In this document: piece after piece, positions 16,809-25,808 of the stretch | Layout: each line of letters begins with the position of its first letter | How positions within the stretch are numbered: position 1 is the first letter of the stretch | NCBI GenBank assembly: GCA_031265685.1 | Contig: JAISCI010000125.1 | Coordinates: forward strand, 1 to 34,346 | Source: Clostridiales bacterium | Lineage (GTDB): Bacteria > Bacillota > Clostridia > Lachnospirales > WRAX01 | Direction: 5' to 3' | DNA length: 34,346 bases | The notes under the pieces: model-generated | Seen by the model: only the letters and a program-made list of their open reading frames with translations | What the model was told of the DNA's origin: nothing | The model's database searches: none | Translations under genes and position numbers: made by a program

Positions 16809-18683
16809 ATGGCCGCGTATTCGACGACATTAAGGATGACCGGGCTTTCCGGCCTGGATACCGAAACTTTGGTGACGCAGATGATGAAAGCCGAGAGCAT
16901 GAAACTGACCAAGCTCAAAAAGACGCGTCAGTCCACGGCCTGGCGGCAGGAATCGTACCGCGCGGCTACGAAATCGCTTAAGGATTTCCAGTCGTCGTTC
17001 CTGTCAATGACTTCGGCGGCGGCAAACAATTTCAAATCTTCCGCAAATTACTCCAACATAACCGCCAGCGTCGCCGGGCTGGGTTCGGACAAGACCGGGG
17101 CGAAGATCTCACTGACGCCGGACGGAACGGCCGCCGGAGGCAAGTACGACATATCAGTCGTCAGTATAGCGTCCAAGGACGTGTTTAAGAGCGCGGCGCA
17201 GGCGCGCGGCTCCGTCTCGGGCACAGGCGTGTTCGAGGCGTCCGCGGTCGGAGCGGATGAGAGCGTCACAGTCTCGCTGGACGGCGCGGCCAAAAAGATA
17301 ACCTTCTCGGCGGCGGACATAGCGGCCATCGCGGGCGACGAGGACGCTTTCGTGGCGGCGTTCAACCAAAAACTGGAGGCGGCGTTCGGAACCGAAAACG
17401 GAGCGGCAAAGGTATCGCTCGCTCGCGACGGCCAGTCGCTCAGTCTGACGGCTCTTATCGGCCACACTGCCGTCGTCTCGAACGGCACCGAGGGCACTCT
17501 CGCCGATCTGGGTTTCACGGCCGGCTCCAGCACGGCGGTCCGGACCGGCGACAGCCTGGAGACCGTCCTTGGCGTTACCGGGACGATCGACTTCACGATA
17601 AACGGCAAACAGTTCACTTTCGACAAGACCGACTCGCTCGACAGCCTTCTCTCGAAGGTAAACGCCGAAGCGGCCGGCGCGAAGATGTCCTTCGATTCGC
17701 TCTCGGGCAGGTTCACGCTGGAATCGTCGGAGACCGGCGCGGCGAACGCCGTCAGTTACAGCGGCAATTTCCTGACAAACACGCTCGGGCTGGCCCAGAC
17801 CTCGGCCGCCGCCGACGCGCAGCTGACGATAAACGGCGTCTCCACTACGCGCATGAGCAACGATTTCACGGTGGACGGCCTGAGAGTGAGCCTGATGGAA
17901 GGTTCGGCGGGCGAGAGCTACACTGTTGAGTTCAAGAGGGACGCCGCGAAAACGGTCGATTTCGTCAAAAAGTTCGTCGAGGAGTACAACAAGCTCGTCG
18001 ATACGCTGAAGGGCTATTACAACACGCCGCGCCCGAAGAGCGATTCGTACACCTACTACGAACCGCTCTCCGACGACGAGAAAGAAGCGCTCTCTGAAGA
18101 CGAGATAAAGAATTGGGAATCCAAGGCCAAGGAGGGCCTGCTCTACAATGACTCGATCATGCGCGGCATCGCTGGCCAGATGCGCCAGATGCTGTATGAA
18201 AGCGTCGATCTGGGCGGCGGCAAAACGGCGTCGCTGTATGAATTCGGCATAACGACGACGCAGGCTTGGAACGACGGCGGCAAGATACAGCTGGACGAGG
18301 GCAAGCTGACGCAGGCGCTCGAAACGCGCGCGGACGATTTCGAGAAACTGTTCACTAAGTCGTCGTCCGTAGCGTATAAAGTCGGCGCGAACAATCCGAG
18401 CCGACGAGCCACCGAAGGCATTGCCGAACGGCTCGACGATATAATCAAGGACGCCGTCAACGTAGGCGGCGCACTGTACACGAAAGCCGGCGTGGAGGGT
18501 TCGTCCGCGAAGAGCGATCTGACGAACCTGCTGTCGGCGCAGGACGAGAAAATATCTCAGATGACGAGCTATCTGCGTGACAGAGAGAATTATTATTACA
18601 CGATGTTCTCGAAGCTGGAGACGGCCATGAATCAGGCCAACTCCCAGATGAGCTATCTGACGAGCATGCTGGGCCAGAGCTGA
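16809..18683 (+). CDS. fliD: Flagellar filament-capping protein FliD
   Basis: MAAYSTTLRMTGLSGLDTETLVTQMMKAESMKLTKLKKTRQSTAWRQESYRA; FliD N- and C-terminal signatures. Confidence 0.95.
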   Translation: MAAYSTTLRMTGLSGLDTETLVTQMMKAESMKLTKLKKTRQSTAWRQESYRAATKSLKDFQSSFLSMTSAAANNFKSSANYSNITASVAGLGSDKTGAKISLTPDGTAAGGKYDISVVSIASKDVFKSAAQARGSVSGTGVFEASAVGADESVTVSLDGAAKKITFSAADIAAIAGDEDAFVAAFNQKLEAAFGTENGAAKVSLARDGQSLSLTALIGHTAVVSNGTEGTLADLGFTAGSSTAVRTGDSLETVLGVTGTIDFTINGKQFTFDKTDSLDSLLSKVNAEAAGAKMSFDSLSGRFTLESSETGAANAVSYSGNFLTNTLGLAQTSAAADAQLTINGVSTTRMSNDFTVDGLRVSLMEGSAGESYTVEFKRDAAKTVDFVKKFVEEYNKLVDTLKGYYNTPRPKSDSYTYYEPLSDDEKEALSEDEIKNWESKAKEGLLYNDSIMRGIAGQMRQMLYESVDLGGGKTASLYEFGITTTQAWNDGGKIQLDEGKLTQALETRADDFEKLFTKSSSVAYKVGANNPSRRATEGIAERLDDIIKDAVNVGGALYTKAGVEGSSAKSDLTNLLSAQDEKISQMTSYLRDRENYYYTMFSKLETAMNQANSQMSYLTSMLGQS

Positions 18684-18705
18684 TACTCGGGAGGGCGGGA
18701 ACACT

Positions 18706-19149
18706 ATGGACGGTCTGACGGTTGACGAGGCGCGCGCGCTGGCTCTGATGAAGAAACAGCTGGCAGCGCTCCGCGAGATATTCCGTGTTACGGAGCTGAC
18801 GCGGATAACGGGCGAGGCGGATAAAGCGGAGCTGGAGGCGCCGGATTATTCGTTCCTCATCGAAAAGCGGGGACGGATGTTCGCCGCCGTCCGTTCCGCC
18901 GAGGAGCGGATAACGGCGCTGCTCGCGGGGATTGAGCCGGGACCTCGGTTTTCGGCGGAGGCCGGGCGGATCGCTTCAGAGCGGGACGCGTGCGCCCGGC
19001 GGATCATCGGTATGGACGAGACGCATCTGACCCGCGCCGCGTCGCTAAAAGAGGCGCTTCTGGCGCGCATCCGGGGCGTTAAGGCCGGGGCGAGCGTCTT
19101 TATGGCCTATGGCGGCGCTTCCGGCGGGCTTGGCCGAGAGTACACCTGA
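18706..19149 (+). CDS. Flagellar chaperone-like (FlgN/FliT-type) helical protein
   Basis: 147 aa, helical, located between fliD and flaG; assignment by context. Confidence 0.45.
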   Translation: MDGLTVDEARALALMKKQLAALREIFRVTELTRITGEADKAELEAPDYSFLIEKRGRMFAAVRSAEERITALLAGIEPGPRFSAEAGRIASERDACARRIIGMDETHLTRAASLKEALLARIRGVKAGASVFMAYGGASGGLGREYT

Positions 19150-19163
19150 GGGAGGACGAAGAT

Positions 19164-19541
19164 ATGACGATAGCGGCTTCAGAATTTTCGCGGGTTCAGG
19201 CGAAAATTAACTTAGAGACGCCGTCAGCGGCGGAGCGGACACAATTCTTGCCCGACCGCGCCGAAAGCCCGCGCGGCGATCACGATACGCGGGAAGCCCC
19301 GGCCGATAAGGAGCGCCACATACTCGACAAGAAGGCGCTCGACGCCGCGAACAAGCGGCTTGTCCCGACGGGCAGAAGGCTCGAGCACCTTATCCATGAT
19401 AAAACCAACAAGGTTTTTGTCCGAGTAGTCGATACTAAGACAGACGAAGTAATCCGGGAGATACCGACGGAGGAGTCGCTGGATTACTACGCCAAAATGC
19501 TGGATCTCGCGGGGCTTATTATAGACAGCGAGGCCAAGTGA
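19164..19541 (+). CDS. flaG: FlaG family protein
   Basis: C-term LIHDKTNKVFVRVVDTKTDEVIREIPTEESLDYYAKMLDLAGLIID typical of FlaG. Confidence 0.9.
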   Translation: MTIAASEFSRVQAKINLETPSAAERTQFLPDRAESPRGDHDTREAPADKERHILDKKALDAANKRLVPTGRRLEHLIHDKTNKVFVRVVDTKTDEVIREIPTEESLDYYAKMLDLAGLIIDSEAK

Positions 19542-19550
19542 GGAAGGGAA

Positions 19551-19650
19551 AAGATTTTTCAAGTCCGCGCCCGCACAGGGTAATTTTCGCGCGACGGAAT
19601 TTCGCGTCGAAATTTCTTCGAGCCGCGCAAAATTCATCCACGCGAAAATT
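19551..19650. repeat. Nested palindromic repeat in flaG-fliS gap
   Basis: Outer arms AATTTTCGCG (19582-19591) / CGCGAAAATT (19641-19650), inner GAATTTCG..CGAAATTTC; preceded by ATTTTTCAAGTCCGCGCC. Confidence 0.65.
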
Positions 19651-19682
19651 CGTTGCGCCGGCGCGTGGTTTGGGGGTGGAAC

Positions 19683-20066
19683 ATGGCTAATCCTTATCAG
19701 AAATACAGCCAGAACAGGGTTTTTACCGCATCGAAAGAGGAATTGACACTGATGCTTTACGACGGCGCGCTTAAGTTCCTCAATCAGGCGATAACGGCGA
19801 TCGACGCGAAGGACATGGTGAAGGCCGGCGACCTGATCATACGGACCCAGAATATTATCCGCGAGTTTCAGCTGACGCTGAACCGCGGTTACGAGATATC
19901 GCGGCAATTGAGCGAGATGTACGGATATATGCACAAACGGCTTGTTGAGGCCAACGTGACCAAAGACGCCGCGATCCTCGAGGAAGTCCGCGGTCTGACT
20001 CGGGATTTCCGGGACACTTGGAAAGAGGCGATGATGACCGCCAGAAAGCAGGAGGTAAGAGGTTAA
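19683..20066 (+). CDS. fliS: Flagellar export chaperone FliS
   Basis: MANPYQKYSQNRVFTASKEELTLMLYDGALKFLNQA. Confidence 0.96.
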   Translation: MANPYQKYSQNRVFTASKEELTLMLYDGALKFLNQAITAIDAKDMVKAGDLIIRTQNIIREFQLTLNRGYEISRQLSEMYGYMHKRLVEANVTKDAAILEEVRGLTRDFRDTWKEAMMTARKQEVRG

Positions 20067-20200
20067 AAACCGAACGTCAGCGACGGCGGGAACCAGTGCG
20101 TGCCGACACAGCGCAAAGCAATAACAGTCCGGCCCCAATATATGTACGTCAAGAACATCTCGTCAAGTTTATCGCGGCGCGTGAATATTCCGCGATACTC

Positions 20201-20236
20201 CCGCAAGCGGCGGAATAAACGTTCCGCCGCTTGCGG
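20201..20236 (+). terminator. Perfect 15-bp hairpin at end of the flagellar block
   Basis: CCGCAAGCGGCGGAA-TAAACG-TTCCGCCGCTTGCGG; no clear U-tract. Confidence 0.5.
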
Positions 20237-20346
20237 AGTTGCTTGTCATTAGTCCCAAGGCTCTTTTCTGTTGGATTAAGGCGGCGCGGCAGGCTTCACA
20301 TACCGCCTTCCTGCTCAAGAATGGCGCCGCGGCGCCCTCGCGCGCG

Positions 20347-20832
20347 TCAGCCGCCGATAAACGCCAGAGCCGCGACGCCGATACCGACGCCGATAATCCA
20401 TCCGGCGGCGACGTCCCCCGGCCAGTGTTTTCCGGCGAGCACACGCGACACGCCGGTAAGCGCGGAAGCAATCCCCATGACGATGCCAAAAACAGGGTGC
20501 GCCGCTCCCATTACTACCGCCACCGTGGCGGACATAGCCGCGTGGTTCGAGGGGAACGACGCGCCCCGTTTTCCGCCGGGCGGGTCCCCCGGCCTCTTTC
20601 GCCCCACGATCCGACGCAAGGCGAAGCAGAGGGTATAACAAATAAGCGGCGCGGCCAAATACCCAACCACGCCGCCGGTATCAAACCATATTACATACGC
20701 GCAGACGAACGAGTACGCGGCGGATATGACTGGGGCGGAAAACTCCCCGATCATATCCGCCGCCCGCCGCCCCCGGGGATGGGCGCCGGCCCACTCCCGC
20801 GCGGCGGAAAGTATCAGTTCATCTGTCCTCAC
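20347..20832 (-). CDS. PAP2-family phosphatase
   Basis: RKRPGDPP..SFPSNHAAMSA..SRVLAGKHWPGDVAAGW (PAP2 motifs). GTG start overlaps the PspC stop (GTGA). Confidence 0.88.
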   Translation of the reverse strand: MRTDELILSAAREWAGAHPRGRRAADMIGEFSAPVISAAYSFVCAYVIWFDTGGVVGYLAAPLICYTLCFALRRIVGRKRPGDPPGGKRGASFPSNHAAMSATVAVVMGAAHPVFGIVMGIASALTGVSRVLAGKHWPGDVAAGWIIGVGIGVAALAFIGG

Positions 20833-21068
20833 GCGTCCACGCTCGGATTGCCGGGGCGATAATCCTCGTCCGCCGGTTCCTCCGGGATGACGACCGCGCA
20901 GATGAAATACGCGAGCACTCCCGGTACGCCGCTCGTGAACACCGACACGACGATCCATATGAGCCGGATAAGCGTGGCGTCGATGTTGAGGAATTTCCCG
21001 ATACCGCCGCACACACCGCAAATCTTGGAATCGTATTTAAGCCTGTAAAGCTTTTTTTGCATATACAA
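20829..21068 (-). CDS. PspC domain protein
   Basis: KKLYRLKYDSKICGVCGGIGKFLNIDATLIRLIWIVVSVFTSGVPGVLAYFICAVVIPEE. Confidence 0.93.
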   Translation of the reverse strand: MYMQKKLYRLKYDSKICGVCGGIGKFLNIDATLIRLIWIVVSVFTSGVPGVLAYFICAVVIPEEPADEDYRPGNPSVDA

Positions 21069-21154
21069 CCCTCCTCTAATTCGCTTTTGTACTATTATCT
21101 ACGAAATCCGTGAAAAAAAGTATGAAACTTACGCCGGTCTGATTCTTCGCGAGG

Positions 21155-21218
21155 GAAGTTTGTCTGGTTCCGCAAACTTCTTACTTGAGAAGTTTGCCTG
21201 GTTCCGCAAACTTCTTAC
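21155..21218. repeat. Tandem palindromic 30-nt repeat (34-nt period)
   Basis: GAAGTTTGTCTGGTTCCGCAAACTTCTTAC (21155-21184) and GAAGTTTGCCTGGTTCCGCAAACTTCTTAC (21189-21218). Confidence 0.9.
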
Positions 21219-22224
21219 CGGCCAGTACGTCCTCGTAGTCGCGCAGATTCGCGCGGAGCAGCGCCGGCGTGTCGAGACCATACGGGCAGTGGGCGGAGCA
21301 ATGCCCGCAGCCGACGCAATCGTGTATTTTCGCCATCTCCGACTGCCATTCGGGCGACAGCCACGCCGCCGCCGGCGCGCGCCGCAGAAGCAGCGACGTC
21401 CGGGCGCAGTTGTTGATGGCGATCCCCGCCGGGCACGGCAGACAGTATCCGCAGCCCCGGCAGAACTCACCGCGAAGCTCCGTCCGGTCGCGATCGACGA
21501 CGCCGGACAGCTCCGGCGTGAGGCGCGGCGGATTTTCCATAAAGGACAGGAATTCCGCCAGCTCGGATTGCCGCTGGATACCCCATATCGGCAGGACATT
21601 CTCATGCCGCGCGAGAAACGCGAACGCCGCGTCCGCGCGGCGGATCAGTCCTCCCGACAGCGCCTTCATCGCGACGAACCCGACACGCTTCTCGGCGGCG
21701 AGTTTCACGAGGACCTCCTCACGCTCCCCGGCCAAGTACGAGAACGGGAATTGCAGCGTCGCGTACAGACCGGAGTTTACGATGTCGAAAGCCAAGTCTA
21801 TGCGATGGCTCGTTATGCCGATGTGCCGGATCAACCCTTTGGCCTTCGCCTCAAGCATCGCCTCGTACAGCCCGGAGCCGTCGCCAGGGGCTGGCATGAA
21901 CGGTGGGTTATGGAACTGGTAAACGTCGATATAATCCGTCCGCAACAGGCGCAGGCTCGCCGCGATGTCCGCCCAGAAGCCCTCCGGCGTCAGCGAAGGC
22001 GTCTTCGTGGCTATCGTTACGCGGTCTCGGACGCCCTCCAGCGCTATGCCCATTTTCTCCTCGCTGTCGGTGTAGCTCCGCGCCGTGTCGAAATACGTTA
22101 TCCCTCCCTCGAACGCGCCGCGCATGAGCGAGACGGCGGCGTCCAGGCCGACGCGCTGGAGCGGCAGCGCGCCGAAACCGTTTTTATGAGAGGTTATACC
22201 CGTGCCGCCAAGCGTTACGCGCAT
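21181..22224 (-). CDS. Aldo/keto reductase with C-terminal 4Fe-4S domain
   Basis: AKR fold motifs (FDTARSYTDSEEKMG, HIGITSH) plus CRGCGYCLPCPAGIAI and CVGCGHCSAHCPYGLDTP. Confidence 0.92.
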   Translation of the reverse strand: MRVTLGGTGITSHKNGFGALPLQRVGLDAAVSLMRGAFEGGITYFDTARSYTDSEEKMGIALEGVRDRVTIATKTPSLTPEGFWADIAASLRLLRTDYIDVYQFHNPPFMPAPGDGSGLYEAMLEAKAKGLIRHIGITSHRIDLAFDIVNSGLYATLQFPFSYLAGEREEVLVKLAAEKRVGFVAMKALSGGLIRRADAAFAFLARHENVLPIWGIQRQSELAEFLSFMENPPRLTPELSGVVDRDRTELRGEFCRGCGYCLPCPAGIAINNCARTSLLLRRAPAAAWLSPEWQSEMAKIHDCVGCGHCSAHCPYGLDTPALLRANLRDYEDVLAGKKFAEPGKLLK

Positions 22225-22260
22225 TACGCTTCCCCCGTTTTGATCGGACTCGATTCAGCT

Positions 22261-23412
22261 CTACAGATCCAGATCCGTATTCTCCCACGGCAGGTCCAGA
22301 TCGTCCCTGCCGAAATGCCCGTATGCCGCCGTCTGCAGATAGATCGGACGGCGCAGGCCGAAGCGCCGGATTATGCCGTCCGGCGTGAAGTCGAGCTTCG
22401 CGGTCAGCCGTCTCGCTATCTCGTCGTCCGGAGTCTTCCCCGTGCCGAACGTATCAACCATGACCGACACCGGGTTGGATACGCCGATGGCGTAGGCGAG
22501 CTGAATCTCGCACTTATCCGCCAGCCCCCTCGCGACAGCGTTCTTCGCGGCGTACCGCGCCATATACGCCGCCGAGCGGTCTACCTTCGTCGGGTCCTTT
22601 CCCGAGAAGCTACCGCCGCCGTGCCGGGCGTAACCGCCGTATGTGTCCACGATTATCTTGCGCCCGGTCAGCCCGCAATCGCCCATCGGCCCGCCGACGA
22701 CGAAGGATCCCGTCGGGTTGATGAAATACCGCGTATCGGAATCAAGCAGTTCCGGCGGGATAACCTCGCCGATAACGCTCCGCCTGATGTCGGCGGCCAG
22801 CTCTTCGGGCAATATGTCCGGATCGTGCTGAGCCGAGACTACGACGCAATCGACGCGTTTCGGCGAACCGTCCTCATATTCTATCGTAACCTGCGCCTTG
22901 CCGTCCGGACGGAGGTACGGCAGCTTGCCGGATTTACGGACCGCCGCGAGCTTCTTGGCTATCCTGTGCGCGAATTCTATCGGCATGGGCATGAGCGACG
23001 GTGTCTCGCGAGCCGCGAAGCCGAACATCATGCCCTGATCCCCGGCGCCGGTTTCGTGGACGGAGCCGCCGCGCGACTCAAGCCCCGCGTCCACGCCCCG
23101 GGCTATATCCGGCGACTGCTCCTTGACGTGCGTCAGCACCGCCAGGGATCCCGCGTCGAAGCCGTATTCCGGGCGGTTGTACCCGATGTCCGCGATGACG
23201 CGCCGCGCGGCTTTCTCCACGTCGGCGTAGCATTCGGTTGACACCTCGCCCGCCACGATAACTACGCCGGTCGTCGCCAGCGACTCGCATGCCACGCGCG
23301 CGGCGGGATCGTTCGCCAGTATCTCGTCGAGTATCGCGTCGGCAATTTGGTCGCAGACTTTGTCGGGGTGTCCCTCCGTGACGCTCTCGGATGTAAAAAA
23401 CCGTTTTGCCAT
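22261..23412 (-). CDS. metK: S-adenosylmethionine synthetase
   Basis: [53 protein letters not shown]. Confidence 0.98.
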   Translation of the reverse strand: MAKRFFTSESVTEGHPDKVCDQIADAILDEILANDPAARVACESLATTGVVIVAGEVSTECYADVEKAARRVIADIGYNRPEYGFDAGSLAVLTHVKEQSPDIARGVDAGLESRGGSVHETGAGDQGMMFGFAARETPSLMPMPIEFAHRIAKKLAAVRKSGKLPYLRPDGKAQVTIEYEDGSPKRVDCVVVSAQHDPDILPEELAADIRRSVIGEVIPPELLDSDTRYFINPTGSFVVGGPMGDCGLTGRKIIVDTYGGYARHGGGSFSGKDPTKVDRSAAYMARYAAKNAVARGLADKCEIQLAYAIGVSNPVSVMVDTFGTGKTPDDEIARRLTAKLDFTPDGIIRRFGLRRPIYLQTAAYGHFGRDDLDLPWENTDLDL

Positions 23413-23429
23413 GGTATCACTCTTTCTTA

Positions 23430-23729
23430 GAACCTGTATTCATTAGTGGAATCGGCGGATTTCCGCGATGATTTTCCGCCGGGAGAGGAAGCGGAAAACG
23501 CCGCGTACTCTCTGAGTACGCAAATTTTTGGCTGACGAAGAAGATGGCTTGATGAATTTTGCGTGATGGAATTTCGCGTGGTTCGAAGCATTATCGTGTG
23601 GTTCAAACGATAATGCGATGCGAAATTCGTCCAAACAAAATCCAGATGTTGTCTAAGACAACATCAAACGTCGATCAACGACGGGAAATCAGCCAAAAAG
23701 ACGTCGATTCCATCTATTAATACAGGTTC
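23430..23729. mobile_element. 300-bp MITE-like or structured repeat element
   Basis: Terminal inverted repeats GAACCTGTATTCATTAGTGGAATCG / reverse complement of right end GAACCTGTATTAATAGATGGAATCG (21/25 match), flanked by TTA (23427-23429 and 23730-23732); interior is a string of hairpins. Confidence 0.7.
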
Positions 23730-24275
23730 TTATATATTTTCCTCAATGAATTCCAGCACGCCTATGAACGGCAGATTGCGGTAGCGCTGAGCGTAGTCCA
23801 GGCCGTATCCCACGACAAACTCATCGGGTATCTCGAAGCCGACGTATTCCGGCGTGACATCGAAATCGACGCGCCGCGAGGGCTTGTCCAGCAGCGTACA
23901 GACTTTGAGGCTGGCTGGCTCCTGCCGCTTAAGGTGCTTGACGACGTGGCTGAGCGTACGGCCCGTGTCGATTATGTCCTCGATCAGAATCACGTTCCGG
24001 CCCTCGACGGAGTGCTCCAGATCCTTGTCTATGCGGATATTGGACGACGACACAGTAGAGTCGCCGTAGCTGGATACGTCCATGAAGTCCAGCTCGACTA
24101 CGGCTTTTTTCAGCCGCTTCGCCAAGTCGCACATAAATATCACGCCGCCTTTGAGCAGGCATATGAGCGTGAGGTTCCGCCCCGCGTAATCCGCGTCCAC
24201 GGCCTCGGCCAGTTCGCCGACCCGCGCCATGATGTCTTCCTCCGAAAGTAACGGCCGCACGCGTTCCGTCATCAC
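23730..24275 (-). CDS. hpt: Hypoxanthine phosphoribosyltransferase
   Basis: VILIEDIIDTGRTLSHVVKHL PRTase motif; LICLLKGGVIFMCDL. Confidence 0.95.
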   Translation of the reverse strand: MMTERVRPLLSEEDIMARVGELAEAVDADYAGRNLTLICLLKGGVIFMCDLAKRLKKAVVELDFMDVSSYGDSTVSSSNIRIDKDLEHSVEGRNVILIEDIIDTGRTLSHVVKHLKRQEPASLKVCTLLDKPSRRVDFDVTPEYVGFEIPDEFVVGYGLDYAQRYRNLPFIGVLEFIEENI

Positions 24276-25600
24276 GATTCCCCCGAACTGTATTTTACGT
24301 TGATGTAAATTATGTCCTCGCCGCCTTCCGGTTCGAACCGCGCGTCGGCGCGTATGTCGCCGACGGCGGCTATCCCGCCGGATTCGTCCACGATCAGCGG
24401 GATCCGCGCGCGGCGTTCCCTCGGGATCTTGGCGTCGATAAAAAATTTCTTTACGCTCTGCGTGCCGATATGACGGATACTGATCCTGTCGCCGGCGGAG
24501 CGGGAGCGGACGACAAGCCCGTGGCGCGCCTTCTGGGCCGACAGCGCCAGACCCGGAGGATCGGGCGACGCCGAGACCGACGCGCCGGTCTCCGGGATTA
24601 GCGTTTCCCCCGGAACGGGCAGGCCGCGCCGGTATTCCGCCGCGCGGTACCGGACGGCGGCGACCGTCCCGTATCGGTTTTCGACGACGATCCCGCCCGG
24701 CAGGGCGACGCGACGCCCCGTCCCGCCCAGCGCCAGATCGACAAGCGACTCGGCGTGGGCGAACGACACGTCCGTCAGCGCGCCCGTCAGTTCCGCGATG
24801 AATATCCGCGCCATGCGCGCTCGCAACACCGGACGCGCCGCGAGCAGCGATTCCGCCGTCAACGCGCCGGGATACGCCGCCTGCGCCATCTCGGTCAACA
24901 GAGCGTCCTCGTCGGCGAACTGTCTTGCCGACCTCGCTAGCGCGGCGGAAGCTTCGGGATTTATCGCGCGGAGGGCGGGCATTATCTTGTGCCGTACTCG
25001 GTTGCGCGCGTAGTCCGTGTCCGCGTTCGTCGCGTCGGTGCGGAAGGGCTGTCCGAGCGACTCGAGATAGCGCTCGATCTCGGCGCGGCCAATCGCGAGC
25101 AGGGGTCGGATAACCGTGCCGGATACGGACGGTATCCCGCGAAGCCCCGCCGTGCCCGTACCGCGCGCCAGCCTCATGATCAACGTCTCAGCCTGGTCGT
25201 CCAGATTATGGGCGACCGCGATGGCGTCCGCGCCGAATTCCGTCCGCGCTTCCTCAAAGAAGGCGTAACGCCGGACGCGGCCGGCCTCTTCGAGTGTCAG
25301 CCGATTCCGCGCGGCGAACCCCGCGCAGTCGAAACGGAAACTCCGCAGCGGCACGCCGAGCGCGGCGCAGGTTTCCGCGCAGAAACGCTCGTCGCCGTCG
25401 GATTCCTCCCCTCGCAGGCCGTGGTTGACGTGCGCGGCGAAGAGAGTCAGCCCCAACTCCCCGCGCAGTTCCAGCAGGACGCGCAGCAAAGCGGAGGAAT
25501 CCGCGCCGCCGGAAAACCCGGCGACGATCCGCCGCCCGCGCGCCAACATCCCGCGCGCCTCTATCTCACGCCGGACCCTCGCGGCGAAAGTCAGCGGCAA
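24272..25600 (-). CDS. tilS: tRNA(Ile)-lysidine synthase
   Basis: VAGFSGGADSSALLRVLLEL PP-loop; HNLDDQAETLIMRLARGTG. Confidence 0.95.
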   Translation of the reverse strand: MPLTFAARVRREIEARGMLARGRRIVAGFSGGADSSALLRVLLELRGELGLTLFAAHVNHGLRGEESDGDERFCAETCAALGVPLRSFRFDCAGFAARNRLTLEEAGRVRRYAFFEEARTEFGADAIAVAHNLDDQAETLIMRLARGTGTAGLRGIPSVSGTVIRPLLAIGRAEIERYLESLGQPFRTDATNADTDYARNRVRHKIMPALRAINPEASAALARSARQFADEDALLTEMAQAAYPGALTAESLLAARPVLRARMARIFIAELTGALTDVSFAHAESLVDLALGGTGRRVALPGGIVVENRYGTVAAVRYRAAEYRRGLPVPGETLIPETGASVSASPDPPGLALSAQKARHGLVVRSRSAGDRISIRHIGTQSVKKFFIDAKIPRERRARIPLIVDESGGIAAVGDIRADARFEPEGGEDIIYINVKYSSGES

Positions 25601-25742
25601 GCGATCGCCCCCTCCGATAGTTTTGCCGATTTGTACGGCGAATATATTTGAGAATACAGTCTTCGAGCGTTTTCATTATATTCTAACAAACGGCGCGTCT
25701 TGCGTCAATATGTAAAATGCGCTGTCGCAAGGTCCTATCCGC

Positions 25743-25771
25743 TTGACAAATTTAACCATCCAGTCTAGACT
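25743..25771 (+). promoter_or_regulatory. Putative feoB promoter with palindrome over the -10 region
   Basis: TTGACA - 17 nt - TAGACT; perfect palindrome AGTCTAGACT at 25762-25771. Confidence 0.5.
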
Positions 25772-25808
25772 ATACCTATGAACCATCCAACTGGAAGGAC
25801 GAAATAAA

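Noticed and set aside
17154-18704. 516-aa minus-strand ORF opposite fliD
   Set aside because: Antisense to FliD; no domain signal.
21160-23241. 693-aa plus-strand ORF opposite the aldo/keto reductase and metK
   Set aside because: Spans two well-supported minus-strand genes; shadow ORF with no recognisable domain.
23443-23634. 63-aa ORF inside the 300-bp element
   Set aside because: Translates hairpin sequence; more likely a structured or mobile repeat than a coding gene.
23430-23729. SAM riboswitch upstream of metK
   Set aside because: No recognisable SAM-I core (e.g. AGAGNGGNGGAGGGA-like) on the metK strand; the hairpin pattern matches repeats elsewhere in the window.
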